The notes beneath the pieces are model-generated. The model ran no database searches, was not told the origin of the DNA, and saw only the letters and a program-made list of their open reading frames with translations. A stretch of DNA of 64,000 nt from Ignavibacteriota bacterium (GTDB taxonomy: Bacteria; Bacteroidota; Ignavibacteria; Ignavibacteriales; Melioribacteraceae): the NCBI GenBank assembly GCA_016716225.1, contig JADJWT010000001.1, positions 3,482,501 to 3,546,500 of the forward strand, written 5' to 3'. This document shows, in pieces, positions 53,784 to 63,739 of the stretch (positions are counted from its first letter, which is position 1; the number at the start of each line of letters is the position of its first letter). Both the position numbers and the translations under genes were made by a program.

Positions 53784-56315
53784 TTATTTAATTAATAGCA
53801 TCTTTCGTGATTGAATATAGTCACCGGCTTGTAGTTTATAGAAATATACACCGCTCGGTAAATTACTTGCATCAAAATCTACTTCATAATTTCCGGGTGA
53901 TTTATTTTCGTTTACTAGTGTTTCAACTTCTTTACCTAAAATATCGTAAACCATAATTTTTACATTTATCTTTTCACCTTTTTCGTTTTGAGGAATTGCA
54001 TACTTTATTTTTGTAGTTGGATTAAATGGATTGGGATAGTTTTGTGAAAGAGCATATGTTGTTGGTAATACATTTTGAATACCTTCAAGATTTGTTATTT
54101 TTTTCGTCAATTCTAATATTTTAACTTTTATATCAAAATCAAATAACTCAAATAAATCTTCTCTAACTATATATAATCTGTTATTTTTAAAAATAATTTT
54201 TGATTTGTAAACTGGAGTAGCTGAATCATAACTGATTGGCAAATCATAAATTTCATTTTCACTCTCAATTTTTTCCCCTTTATCAGAAAATATTTGAAAA
54301 TGTGTTTTATTGTACTTAATGAAATTCTTATTTTCGTCGATTGCAATTGTAGGCAAACCTCCTCCGCCCCAACGCCATGGTTCAGTATAATTGACAGTTG
54401 AATAAAAACGACCATCACTTAAAACAATTCTAAAATTTAATTCATTATCTTTATCTAACCAACTTACTGGAATTTTTTCAGTGTTTTCATCAGAAATATC
54501 AAATAAATTTTCATTGGAATTTATCTGAAAAACTTCACCTAATTTATTTCCTAAGGAATCAACAAATTGACCATATACTCTATTGATATTTTCTGAAGTA
54601 TCATAACAATTATAATAGAAAAGATATTTACCTAATTTTGTATTTCCGATATCCCAATTTTTCAATTTTTCATCAATGTTTTCAATATAATTATTGAAAA
54701 GATTAGTATATAAATGTTTCCCTTCATGCGAATAAATTCTACAAATAATTCCTTCTGAACTATTATAACTAACAATAAATTTATTTTCGAAAGAATTTAG
54801 TTTTACTGTTTCTATTCCACTTAAAGATAAAACTTCAAATTTATTTATTACTATTTCTGAATTGCAATTTTGAATTTGTGCAAACATTTTTTCTTCATCA
54901 TTAATACTTTCAACCCAACATATCATTATGTAGTCATTAGAAGATGAAGCTATCATTGGTGATTTTTTAATATTCTTTACAGAATCTTCAGAAATGCTAT
55001 GACCATTTCCAAGAATATTTCCCATTGAATCTAATTTTTGTAAGTATACATCATCAAATCCATTTCTATCTTCTTCATATACTATTATTAAATCTCCATT
55101 GTTACATATAGTAAAATCATGATTTTGTTGAAATGAATAAGAATCATTCGTTGTTATTTTATAAATAGGATTTTTAACATTATTTGACTCAAGTATATTT
55201 TGCAAATAAATATTATTATGCTCATTCCAAATAGATAAAATTTTGTCATTATTTATAGGAATAAAATTATAATAGTACTTACCATATTTATATGGATAAC
55301 TAAAATAATTTAAATTGACTAAATCACTCAATTTTTGCCCATCATGGTTGAACTTTTGATATTTTAAATATTCCCCATATATTATACCACTATCTTCTCC
55401 ACCGATGTTCATATTAATAATTTGAAAAACAATAAAATTACCATCTTCAAAAAATACAATTTTAGGACGTCCTTCAATTTCTAAAACTATTTGGTTGTCC
55501 GATAAATACTCTCTTGAATCTACATATTGAATATAAAAATGATTGGTCATATCTTTCCAACAAATAGCAAATTTTGAAGAATCAACATTATTTATACTAA
55601 TAATACCACTTGCACTAAATATTTTTTGTTCTTTTATAAAAGTTAAATTTTCATCAAAAGAATTTATTTTTATATTATTTTCAATTTGTGAAAGTGATAT
55701 CAAATCTTCATTTTCCGATAAACAAATTTTATATATAAAATTATTTATACCACTTACTTTTTTAATCTCTGTGCATTCATAATTATATTTTGCAATACAT
55801 GATTTATAATTGTAATCTGTATAGGTTATTGCGAAACTCCCTTTTAGATTTGAAGAAATACTAATTAAACCATTAACCGAATCGATTAAACATGTATTAT
55901 TCCCAATTTTATTTCCATGTTTATCAAATTTCTGCATCATTATTTTCCCACTAGCGTCTGATTGATACCAAAGAATGGTAAATTCGCCTTCTTGATTTAT
56001 AACTATTTCTGGTGCATTAAATTCTTTGACTACTGAATCTGTTACAACAAAATTTGAACCTTGCGAAATTCCTTCTTTGAGAAAAATTTGGGCGTAAATT
56101 TTTGAACTAAAATTTCTGTTTTCATACCACACTAAAATATATTTATCACTATTACTATTAATATTTATAAGTGTTCTTTGGACAAAATTTGGTTGATTTT
56201 CCTCTGCAGTTATGGAAAATTCTTGAACAATTGTTCTAAACAAACTATCTTGTGCAAAGCAGATAGAAGAGAAAATTATTATAATTAGAAATAGTAAGTG
56301 TAGCTGAGTTTTCAT
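53784..56315 (-). CDS. T9SS-exported protein, propeller-like
   Basis: An 843-residue secreted protein with a signal peptide (MKTQLHLLFLIIIIFSSICF). The mature part is a series of strand repeats with motifs such as YILVWYENRNF, FTILWYQSDASGKIMMQKFD and NDYIMICWVESI, fitting one or two beta-propellers. The C-terminus is the T9SS sorting domain (NYPNPFNPTTKIKYAIPQ, then RKMLLIK). No catalytic motif is recognised. The 3' end is part of the duplicated module shared with the gene at 48112. It lies 22 bp downstream of the next giant gene on the same strand. Confidence 0.85.
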   Translation of the reverse strand: MKTQLHLLFLIIIIFSSICFAQDSLFRTIVQEFSITAEENQPNFVQRTLININSNSDKYILVWYENRNFSSKIYAQIFLKEGISQGSNFVVTDSVVKEFNAPEIVINQEGEFTILWYQSDASGKIMMQKFDKHGNKIGNNTCLIDSVNGLISISSNLKGSFAITYTDYNYKSCIAKYNYECTEIKKVSGINNFIYKICLSENEDLISLSQIENNIKINSFDENLTFIKEQKIFSASGIISINNVDSSKFAICWKDMTNHFYIQYVDSREYLSDNQIVLEIEGRPKIVFFEDGNFIVFQIINMNIGGEDSGIIYGEYLKYQKFNHDGQKLSDLVNLNYFSYPYKYGKYYYNFIPINNDKILSIWNEHNNIYLQNILESNNVKNPIYKITTNDSYSFQQNHDFTICNNGDLIIVYEEDRNGFDDVYLQKLDSMGNILGNGHSISEDSVKNIKKSPMIASSSNDYIMICWVESINDEEKMFAQIQNCNSEIVINKFEVLSLSGIETVKLNSFENKFIVSYNSSEGIICRIYSHEGKHLYTNLFNNYIENIDEKLKNWDIGNTKLGKYLFYYNCYDTSENINRVYGQFVDSLGNKLGEVFQINSNENLFDISDENTEKIPVSWLDKDNELNFRIVLSDGRFYSTVNYTEPWRWGGGGLPTIAIDENKNFIKYNKTHFQIFSDKGEKIESENEIYDLPISYDSATPVYKSKIIFKNNRLYIVREDLFELFDFDIKVKILELTKKITNLEGIQNVLPTTYALSQNYPNPFNPTTKIKYAIPQNEKGEKINVKIMVYDILGKEVETLVNENKSPGNYEVDFDASNLPSGVYFYKLQAGDYIQSRKMLLIK

Positions 56316-56337
56316 ATGAAACCTTAACTTAAGTTTA

Positions 56338-59300
56338 TCATTTTATCAAAATCATCTTTTTAATTGATGTATAATTGCCCATATCAATTCTGTAGAAATA
56401 TATTCCGCTTGATAAATTACTACCGTTAAACTGATATTTATAATGTCCCCTTTCCATTGTTTTATCAACTATTGTTGTTATCAACTGTCCGGTTATGTTA
56501 TATACTTTTAACTTTACTTTTGTGGCTTCTTTTACGTCAAATTCTATATTTGTCTCAGGATTAAACGGATTGGGATAGTTTTCATATAATTTATATTCTT
56601 TTGGAAGATCTGTATTTCCAGCAATTCCGGTTGAGTTTAATGCAACAATGTAATTTTCTTTTGTTAATGTATCTGATTTACTCGGATTTGAAATAATAAG
56701 CATAACTGTAAATGAATCCGGATAAGCATAAGTATGAACTGGATTTTTTTCAGTGCTGGTTTGTCCGTCTCCAAAATCCCAATGCCGATTAAAAACATTA
56801 CCGTAAGAAGTATCAGAAAATTGAACAGTAAAAGGAATATTACCTGATAAAGAATCAACAGAAAAACCAGGAATAATATAATGAGACATTCCGGAATTAA
56901 ATTTATTCCCTCCAATCTTTGACCAAAGACTATCTGCTAAACCTTTGCACTCAGTTTCTAATGCATAAAGTGAATTCCCGGAAATTGTATAAATTGTTCC
57001 GTCATTATTTATTGTTGGAGAAGAATATCTATTATTAGGTAAATCAAACTTATAAATTAATTCTCCATTAGGATTTAACATGCAAAAACCTAATGAATTT
57101 ATATATATATTTCCATTCTTTCCAATAGTGGGAGTAAAATATCCGGAATAAAAATCAGTATCAAATCCAAATTTTTTAGTTCCATCTTGATTTAATGCAA
57201 TAAGAATTCCATTATTTGACATAATATAAAGTGTTCCATCATTTCCTATTATTGGAGAAGATTCATAAAAGACGGATGATTCGTTATCATATTTCCATTT
57301 TAAAGTACCATTTGAATCAAGGGCATAAAAAGTACCATGATAATATGTTAGGTATATGGAACCATCCTTATCAATTGCCGGTGAAGTAAAAGGAGCTTCA
57401 AACTGTTCTTCGGTATAATATTTCCATTTTTCAGAACCGTCTGGATTCAATGCATATATGTTTTTGTCTCTTGAGCCAAAATAAATACTTCCATCCTCAC
57501 CAATTGAAGGTGAATAACATTCTCCACCTGCTTGAAATGTCCAAATAATATCTCCTGATTTATTTAAAGCATACATTTCATAATTCCACGGTGCTGATGC
57601 AATATAAATTACTTTTTCATTTTCCAACGAATTAATAGTGGTAAAACCTATCGCAGGTGGATGATTATTTACATCTTTAAATTCCCAAATTTTAATTCCG
57701 CTAGGATTAATTACTTGTAATTTCCAGTCAGAGGTTGTTATATAAATCCATCCATCTTGGTCGATTATCGGAGGACATCTTATTTCACTTCCTATATCTA
57801 ACTCCCATTTTAAGGTTCCATCAGGTTTTATTGAATATAAAATTTGATTAGCAGAAACATAAATATTCCCTTCTGAATCAATAGCAGGAGAAAATCTTGA
57901 CTCATAAGGTAGAGAAAACTCCCATTTGTTCTCATTATTTACAGTTACACTAGTATATGATGTTCCGTCATTATCATCAGTAACTTTTAACACGAAAATA
58001 AATATTCCAGGTATTTTTGGAATTGTTACTTCAGTAATTGCTGAAGTTGAGTCCTTTATGTTTACAATACATCCCTTTGGTTTTTTAAAGATACTCCATT
58101 TAAAATTTAGGTTATCGCCATCCGGATCATAAGATGGAGAACCATCCAAAATAATTGTTCCATATTTCATTGAAAAATTATTCTGTGAAACAAAAGCTTG
58201 CGGAGCTAATGGATTAAGAGTAGATATTGAAGTGTTTTGATTATTTTTTGAAGATTTTGGCCACGGAGTATCAGCCAAACCTGTACAATCACTATACAAT
58301 GCATAATTACCAAAATAAATAGTACCGTCATTTCCAATTGCAGAATTAAATTGACGTCCAAAATTAAAATTGTATTCCCATTTTTTTTTCCCATCAGAAT
58401 TAAACGCAAAAAATTTAACTTCGCCTCCAGAATCGTAAGTACCAAAAAAAATAGTCCCATCGTTTCCTATAATTGGAGAAGAATAAATTGTACTATTTGC
58501 ATCAAATTCCCATTTTTTTGTGCCATCTGGATTTAGTGCGAAAAAAGTACCCCCTTGAGTTCCAAAATATAATGAACCATCGACACCGATTACTGCTGAT
58601 GAATAAATTCCATCATCTGCTAAAAATTTCCATTTAATTGTTCCATCCGGATTTATTGAATACATATTATGGTCTCCGGATCCCATATAAATAGTTCCAT
58701 CTATGTCAATGGCTGGTGAAGAACCGAAAAATCCACCAATTGATGTTTTCCATTTAATGGAGCCATCTGGATTAAAAGCATATAAATTATTACACCCGAT
58801 ATAAATTGTCCCGTCATTTTCAATTGAAGGAGAGGACTCAATGTGATGTTCAGTTTCATACTCCCATTTTTTTGTACCATCTGAATTCAAAGCATAAAAC
58901 TTTCTTGCCCAAGTTCCAAAATATAATGTTCCATCAGAACCAATTGCTGGGGCATTTCTGAAACCTCCATCAGTTTTAAATTTCCATTTCTCAATTCCGC
59001 TTGGATTTATTGCATACAAATAATCAGCACTTGTACCAAAATAAATTGTACCGTCATTTCCGATTGATGCACCAGAAATATTCGTAGGATTAAAATAATA
59101 TGGATCAAATAAACTGAATTCCCATTTTGTTGTTCCATCAGGATTAATTGCATAGTATTTTGAATCATCAAAATAATATATGGTACTATCCAAACCAATT
59201 GCCGAATAATTTTTGTCCCATGATAATTGCCGTTTGTGTAATGTACTAACGTGTACAACATTGGTTGAATATTTTTCTTTACTATTTATAACTTTAACTT

Positions 59301-60531
59301 TGAAAAAGAATTCTCCTCTAAATGACGGAATATTTACTTCAATTTTGGGAGAAGTTGAATCTGTTAGGACTATTGAACTTCCTTCAGGTTGTTTTATTAC
59401 TGACCATAAAAAAGATAATTGTAGCCCCTCTTTATCATTTGATAGAGATGCATCGAGAGTTATAATGCCAGGATCCTTTTTTGAAATAAAATTTTCGGCA
59501 ACAATAGCATTTGGAAATTTTTCCGCTCTTGCGGTATTCTTATAATCTTTATTAAATTTTGGCCATGGACTGTCTGCTAATCCTGTACTTGTTGTTGATA
59601 TTAACGTAAGTTTTCCACCACTTTGCGGAACAAGAAGATTTCCTTTTCTATCCATGGCTAAAGGGGCACAATCATATAAACTTATATCCGCATCCCATTT
59701 AACTTCACCATCAAAATTAAGTGCTAAAAGTTTACTATTTCTTTTAATGGTATAAATAGTTTCGTCATTTCCCATTATAGGAAAGTATAAATAAGAATCA
59801 TTACTCCATCTATTTTTCCAATCTTTATCGTCTGATGCAAACCAGTAATAATCTCCTTCACCATCTCCATCTGCTAAGGAACGGTAATAACAACTATCAT
59901 TATCAATAATTCCTCTAAATAAAATATCAACGTTTGACAACACATTATCATTTATATTTCCATCTGAATTTAATCCAATAAATTTTCTACTTGCTTGTAG
60001 ATATAAGAAAATGAGACCACTTTCATCTATTATTGCTGAACTAAAAAGCCATTTAAAATTTTCAGTAGTAGAATCATTATGTAAATAAGTCCATTTTATT
60101 GATCCATCAGAATTAAATGCATAAAAATACTTATCATAAGATTTAATATATATGGTTTCATCTTCTCCAATAGCTGGAGAATAATATATTTTACCTCCAG
60201 TTTCATACTCCCAATTAACTATACCATCCGGATTTATGGCATATACTTTGTGATCATGTGATCCAAAGTAAATCGTGCCATTTTCCCCAATAGTCGGAGA
60301 TGAAGTAATACTACCACCAGTTTTAAATTCCCATTTTTTAGAACCATCTGAATTTAACGCATATAAACTACTATCGCTTGAACCAAAGTATATTGTTCCA
60401 TCTTCATCAATAGCCGGTGATGTTATTTCATTTCCTCTTGTTTGAAATTCCCATTTTATTGTTCCTGGTGTTTGAGAATAAATTGTATTAAATAGCAAAA
60501 GCGAGGTTAGAATTGATGTAAGTATTTTCAT
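56338..60531 (-). CDS. Giant T9SS-exported PQQ-like propeller protein with PKD domains
   Basis: A 1397-residue secreted protein. After the signal peptide come three groups of PQQ-like propeller blades of about 39 residues (typical: PAIGSDGTLYFGT followed by FYALNSDGTKKWEY). They are separated by two Ig-like domains at about 345-435 and 775-865 (LDASLSNDKEGLQLSFLWSV and LDGSPSYDPDGDNLNFKWSI). A classical PKD domain (FNRHWDFGDGQTSTEKNPVH) and a T9SS sorting domain (NYPNPFNPETNIEFDVKEAT) end it. Such blades are structural; no quinoprotein active site is visible. Likely a surface or secreted binding protein. Confidence 0.9.
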   Translation of the reverse strand: MKILTSILTSLLLFNTIYSQTPGTIKWEFQTRGNEITSPAIDEDGTIYFGSSDSSLYALNSDGSKKWEFKTGGSITSSPTIGENGTIYFGSHDHKVYAINPDGIVNWEYETGGKIYYSPAIGEDETIYIKSYDKYFYAFNSDGSIKWTYLHNDSTTENFKWLFSSAIIDESGLIFLYLQASRKFIGLNSDGNINDNVLSNVDILFRGIIDNDSCYYRSLADGDGEGDYYWFASDDKDWKNRWSNDSYLYFPIMGNDETIYTIKRNSKLLALNFDGEVKWDADISLYDCAPLAMDRKGNLLVPQSGGKLTLISTTSTGLADSPWPKFNKDYKNTARAEKFPNAIVAENFISKKDPGIITLDASLSNDKEGLQLSFLWSVIKQPEGSSIVLTDSTSPKIEVNIPSFRGEFFFKVKVINSKEKYSTNVVHVSTLHKRQLSWDKNYSAIGLDSTIYYFDDSKYYAINPDGTTKWEFSLFDPYYFNPTNISGASIGNDGTIYFGTSADYLYAINPSGIEKWKFKTDGGFRNAPAIGSDGTLYFGTWARKFYALNSDGTKKWEYETEHHIESSPSIENDGTIYIGCNNLYAFNPDGSIKWKTSIGGFFGSSPAIDIDGTIYMGSGDHNMYSINPDGTIKWKFLADDGIYSSAVIGVDGSLYFGTQGGTFFALNPDGTKKWEFDANSTIYSSPIIGNDGTIFFGTYDSGGEVKFFAFNSDGKKKWEYNFNFGRQFNSAIGNDGTIYFGNYALYSDCTGLADTPWPKSSKNNQNTSISTLNPLAPQAFVSQNNFSMKYGTIILDGSPSYDPDGDNLNFKWSIFKKPKGCIVNIKDSTSAITEVTIPKIPGIFIFVLKVTDDNDGTSYTSVTVNNENKWEFSLPYESRFSPAIDSEGNIYVSANQILYSIKPDGTLKWELDIGSEIRCPPIIDQDGWIYITTSDWKLQVINPSGIKIWEFKDVNNHPPAIGFTTINSLENEKVIYIASAPWNYEMYALNKSGDIIWTFQAGGECYSPSIGEDGSIYFGSRDKNIYALNPDGSEKWKYYTEEQFEAPFTSPAIDKDGSIYLTYYHGTFYALDSNGTLKWKYDNESSVFYESSPIIGNDGTLYIMSNNGILIALNQDGTKKFGFDTDFYSGYFTPTIGKNGNIYINSLGFCMLNPNGELIYKFDLPNNRYSSPTINNDGTIYTISGNSLYALETECKGLADSLWSKIGGNKFNSGMSHYIIPGFSVDSLSGNIPFTVQFSDTSYGNVFNRHWDFGDGQTSTEKNPVHTYAYPDSFTVMLIISNPSKSDTLTKENYIVALNSTGIAGNTDLPKEYKLYENYPNPFNPETNIEFDVKEATKVKLKVYNITGQLITTIVDKTMERGHYKYQFNGSNLSSGIYFYRIDMGNYTSIKKMILIK

Positions 60532-60858
60532 AATATCTCTAAGAAGAAATTCTTATAATTTTTGTAATTACATTTAATTTACTTTCTTTTTTATTACAAC
60601 ATAAGTTTTTAGTTATTTAAATTCAATATACTATTAATTGTATTATTTGATGTAATATAGTAAAAGTAATTTGTGTATATTTGATATAAATCACTCAATC
60701 AGCAGAGCTTAAAAAACAATTGCTGTAAAGCTGTTATTAAGGTAAGAATTTTTAGATTGGCTGAACTTCAAAGATAAATTATGAAACGAAGAAATTCGGT
60801 CTATAAACTGATATTATCACCAAGATTTTATAGTGATTGAATATCCAGCCTTAGAAAC
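60532..60858. other. AT-rich gap without recognised gene
   Basis: The 327-bp stretch upstream of the giant PQQ-like gene holds no frame of note and no RNA that I recognise. It must carry the promoter of that gene. The right half shows no repeat in this window. Confidence 0.5.
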
Positions 60859-61014
60859 TTAATTCTTCAAGTTCCTTATTCTGATCAAAAAACATACTAC
60901 TGAACTCACTTCGTTTAATCCAAACTGAGATAGATCAAAAAAATGACTTCTGTATTTACCTTGAGAGATATTAGACTTAACAAGATTAACTGGTTGCTTC
61001 ATTAAATGTGACAT
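60859..61014 (-). CDS. Small protein, 51 residues, possibly frameshifted at its end
   Basis: ATG 61014 lies behind a GGAG at good spacing and encodes MSHLMKQPVNLVKSNISQGK, then YRSHFFDLSQFGLNEVSS. The last 13 residues (VVCFLIRIRNLKN) look unlike the rest. In another frame the same DNA reads MFFDQNKELEELSF, which is a more plausible end. I do not recognise the family. It stands behind a hairpin terminator, in the same position as radC in the duplicated modules. Confidence 0.45.
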   Translation of the reverse strand: MSHLMKQPVNLVKSNISQGKYRSHFFDLSQFGLNEVSSVVCFLIRIRNLKN

Positions 61015-61035
61015 AATTATTTCTCCATTAAAATG

Positions 61036-61082
61036 AAAAAAGACCAGCCCCAATGAGATATTATTCCCTTCAGAACTGGTCT
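61036..61082 (-). terminator. Terminator-like hairpin upstream of the small gene
   Basis: Stem AGACCAG (61041-61047) and CTGGTCT (61076-61082) with a 28-base loop, and a T tract on the minus strand (ATGAAAAA on plus). The gene it would terminate is not clear because the next minus-strand gene ends at 61503. It could be the remnant of a lost T9SS gene module. Confidence 0.5.
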
Positions 61083-61089
61083 TAATGAA

Positions 61090-61502
61090 TTAGTTATTTA
61101 TTTTATTTAGTTAATTGTACTTTGATATGTGGAGATACCCGGGGGTTCGCATCGAAAATAGGAAAGAGTCCCAAATGCAGAATAACGTGTTACCTAGAGA
61201 TTCGTTTGTCGATGGGTTTTATGGTCAATGACGTTTATAAAGAAGGCAAGTTATAATTTAGAATATACTTTCTAACCCTAATATACTAATTAAACCAGTA
61301 TAATGCGAAGCTGCTTGCCCCGATTCATCGGGGGTCGGGTCGAGTTCGCAATAAAGACCTTGTCTTTATTCAAAAAGAAAGTGACCATACTAGAATTTAT
61401 TATTTTCCTAATAATTTGAAAATCCATTTTTTAGCCTATTTTATTTTTTGAAAAGTGGTTAATGGCATTTGTTGGTTAAGTGCTTTATATATTTTATTCA
61501 AA
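61090..61502. other. Unassigned segment with mixed composition
   Basis: This stretch contains a GC-richer part (61125-61235: GGAGATACCCGGGGGTTCGC and on) unlike its surroundings. It also holds a double hairpin at 61309-61350 (GAAGCTGCTTGCCCC, then CCCCGATTCATCGGGG) that recurs at 63850-63895. The 61125-61160 part recalls the 3' end of a tRNA or tmRNA on the minus strand but cannot be folded into one. No long frame is present. After the DinB stop (61503, minus) the strand reads CTTAACCAACAAATG, similar to the 3' flank of the gene at 62320. Confidence 0.4.
61309..61350. repeat. Double-hairpin repeat, copy A
   Basis: A GCGAAGC-T-GCTTGC hairpin is followed by a perfect 6-bp stem CCCCGA-TTCA-TCGGGG and GTCGGG. 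A second copy, differing at a few positions, is at about 63851-63895. Both lie in gaps between cassette-like genes. Confidence 0.65.
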
Positions 61503-62027
61503 TTAAATCTTAATTAATGGATAATAGTTTTTTTCAATGAAATTAATATGATGAATTTGATGTCCAATAATATTGAAACCCATTGCAAGTATACTTATTG
61601 CATGTTTCCAGTTAATACCGGTCTTGAAATAATCAGAATTGTCAAAACTTTTGTAAAGAGATATTGTTGCTTTTCTAACAATAATTAATTCATCAATCAA
61701 ATCTGATATTATTTTTCCTTCTGCATTTGCATTTTTAGCAAGTTCGTCTTCATTAAATGAAATTACATATTTACTTTCATTTCTTGCAAATCGTAAAACA
61801 CCCACACTTAAAATTCTTTCAACATCAATTATATGTTGTATAATACCATTTACTGTCCACTTTTCAGGTAAGTATCTTTTACCTTTTAGTTGAGAAAATT
61901 GATTTATATTTAAAGAGTTTATTTGTTTTAAACTTTTTAAAAAAGCTTGGTCCAACTCAATATTTTCTACTAAATTGATGTATCTATCAAAATATTCTGG
62001 CATTGGATTTATATCGGATTTTTTCAA
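61503..62027 (-). CDS. DinB-family protein
   Basis: A 174-residue four-helix protein of the DinB/YfiT superfamily, putative metal-dependent thiol transferases or hydrolases. The metal-site histidines are seen in NGIIQHIIDVER and GHQIHHINFIEKNYYP. KWTVNGIIQHI is the typical DinB start, and VGVLRFARNE follows. The length is normal. No partner gene is adjacent and the substrate is unknown. It stands between attC-like repeats and is a plausible cassette gene. Confidence 0.85.
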   Translation of the reverse strand: MKKSDINPMPEYFDRYINLVENIELDQAFLKSLKQINSLNINQFSQLKGKRYLPEKWTVNGIIQHIIDVERILSVGVLRFARNESKYVISFNEDELAKNANAEGKIISDLIDELIIVRKATISLYKSFDNSDYFKTGINWKHAISILAMGFNIIGHQIHHINFIEKNYYPLIKI

Positions 62028-62092
62028 TTTATTCTCAATTTTTAATATGTTGTAAATATTTAGATATCAAAGCAAATAACGGCGTGGCTCCG

Positions 62093-62310
62093 TTAGCTAA
62101 CGGATAACCCGTCCGCCCAACACAACAATTTTACTTAATAACGAATGGTTTATTTTAAAGAGCAGTTTTTATTTTTCATTTACAAAAACTGCGACTAACT
62201 TTTCTGAATTGTACTTCACTTTAACAAAAAACTTTAGTTAAACTTCCAAACCAACTTTTTACAAAATTCCGCCAAGTGAAAACGGCGGTCGGGTTGATTT
62301 GTTTGTTATA
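62093..62310 (-). repeat. attC-like inverted-repeat site between two minus-strand genes
   Basis: Read on the minus strand it starts with GTATAACAAACAAATCAACC right after the stop of the gene at 62320. It ends with GGCGGACGGGTTATCCGTTA before the DinB gene. The arms AACCCGTCCGCC (62106-62117) and GGCGGTCGGGTT (62284-62295) are inverted repeats with one mismatch, and a GCCCAAC/GTTGGGC core lies at 62115-62121. About 220 bp is long for an attC site. The 13-mer GATTTGTTTGTTA (62296-62308) recurs at 63912-63924. Confidence 0.5.
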
Positions 62311-62319
62311 CAAACATTT

Positions 62320-63717
62320 TTATTTTAATAATAATAATTTTTTTGTATCAGTATATCCACTTGTCTGCATTTTATATAAATAAATTCCACTTGATAATTT
62401 TGAACCATCAAATTCTAAACTATAACTTCCAACTCCTTTTTCTTCATTTATTAACGTTAATATCTCATTTCCCAAAAGGTCATATATTTTTATACTCACT
62501 TTTGTTTGATTAGGAATTGAGTACTCAATTATTGTTTTAGGATTAAATGGATTTGGATAATTTTGTAATAACTTGAATATTTCTATTTTATTTTTTTCAT
62601 CAATATTTGATGTTATATTTTTATAATAGAAACTACAGCTCGCACAAATCATTAAAAGATTATTTCCATTTTTATCTTTAAATTTATACTCATAATCAAG
62701 TGGTTTCCAAATGCTGCCATCCCAAAATTCTGATTCAAATTGTATAATATTATTATTTGCATCAAATGTTTGTACAAATCTTGCACTATTTACCCAATTT
62801 TCACCGTCCCAATGTTCTTTTAGATATGAAATATTATTCCCATTTTCATCATATTCATATAACTCTTTGTAAGTATAATTCCAGCCAGTATCATTACTTT
62901 CCTCATATAAAGTTGATTGAAGAAAATTATTGATATTATAATTATTTGTTTTCCTTGTCCGATTATAGAAGTTCTGTCCATCGGAATATTCTTCAACTAT
63001 AATTGAGTCTTTTCCAGAATTTGCATATTGAAATGTTGTTTTCCAATTTGATTGCCAATCTTCTCCATTCCATAAATAAATAATTTCAGATGAAACTTTA
63101 TCGGACTGATAAACAAAAATATTTTTGGAAATTTTACTCCAGTTTTCATTGTTCCAATCTTGATATTCTATTGATACTAATTGATCTAATTCATTATAAG
63201 AATATAATTTTTGAGTAGAATTTTCCAATTTGTTATCATTCCAATTTTCATATAAAATAATATCTGTTTTTCCATTTGGGTTTAGAACATAAGTTGTTCT
63301 AGACTCTTTTACCCATTCTTGATTTACCCATCCTTCAAGTAGATATAAAATTAAATGGTTATCATTATTATAAGAAAAAGATTTTCGCCAAATAAATACG
63401 TTATTCCTTTCATATATTTCTGAAATTATATTGTTATTAAAATCATAACTAAATTGTTTTCTAACTGTTTGTGGTCCATTATACAAATCATACTGCTCAA
63501 TCGTAAGATTTTTTAACAAACCATTTTCATAATAATCCAGTTTATATTGTTGAGGATTTTCTACTTGCCTTACTAAATAAATACTATCAACAATGGAATT
63601 TGCTTGAATTGAATTATAACTATCAAATTTATTTTGACCTAAACCACTGTTAAACGAAAGAACAAAAATTGTAAAGCTAATTAATGTCCAAAATATTTCT
63701 TTAATAATTATTTTCAT
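62320..63717 (-). CDS. T9SS-exported protein with YD-like repeats
   Basis: A 465-residue secreted protein with a signal peptide (about 1-28, FVLSFNSGLGQ). The body is made of about seven repeats of 40 residues carrying Y(S/E)Y(D/N)xxN and xWNNENW/WDGENW motifs, like the YD repeats of bacterial surface proteins. The C-terminus is a T9SS sorting domain (NYPNPFNPKTIIEYSIPN to KKLLLLK). It is much smaller than the other T9SS proteins here and is flanked by attC-like repeats on both sides, so it may be carried as a cassette. Function unknown. Confidence 0.82.
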   Translation of the reverse strand: MKIIIKEIFWTLISFTIFVLSFNSGLGQNKFDSYNSIQANSIVDSIYLVRQVENPQQYKLDYYENGLLKNLTIEQYDLYNGPQTVRKQFSYDFNNNIISEIYERNNVFIWRKSFSYNNDNHLILYLLEGWVNQEWVKESRTTYVLNPNGKTDIILYENWNDNKLENSTQKLYSYNELDQLVSIEYQDWNNENWSKISKNIFVYQSDKVSSEIIYLWNGEDWQSNWKTTFQYANSGKDSIIVEEYSDGQNFYNRTRKTNNYNINNFLQSTLYEESNDTGWNYTYKELYEYDENGNNISYLKEHWDGENWVNSARFVQTFDANNNIIQFESEFWDGSIWKPLDYEYKFKDKNGNNLLMICASCSFYYKNITSNIDEKNKIEIFKLLQNYPNPFNPKTIIEYSIPNQTKVSIKIYDLLGNEILTLINEEKGVGSYSLEFDGSKLSSGIYLYKMQTSGYTDTKKLLLLK

Positions 63718-63739
63718 ATTTCACCTTATTTGTTTGTAT

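Larger units (their letters stand above)
53227..53800 (-). repeat. Duplicated module: radC, terminator and T9SS gene end
   Basis: The segment from the radC stop to the last codons of the T9SS gene is homologous to 47555-48130. It shares the same radC, the same GATGCTCCTTGAATGAATAT spacer, the same hairpin, and the same 3' end coding for RKMLLIK with the identical downstream TTATAAATATTTATGATAAA. Upstream of the sorting domain the two T9SS genes are unrelated. A third, eroded copy is at 45515-45810. Confidence 0.85.

Noticed and set aside
61125..61160. tRNA or tmRNA gene on the minus strand
   Set aside because: Only a 3'-end-like string is present; no T-arm, anticodon arm or 5' half can be paired.
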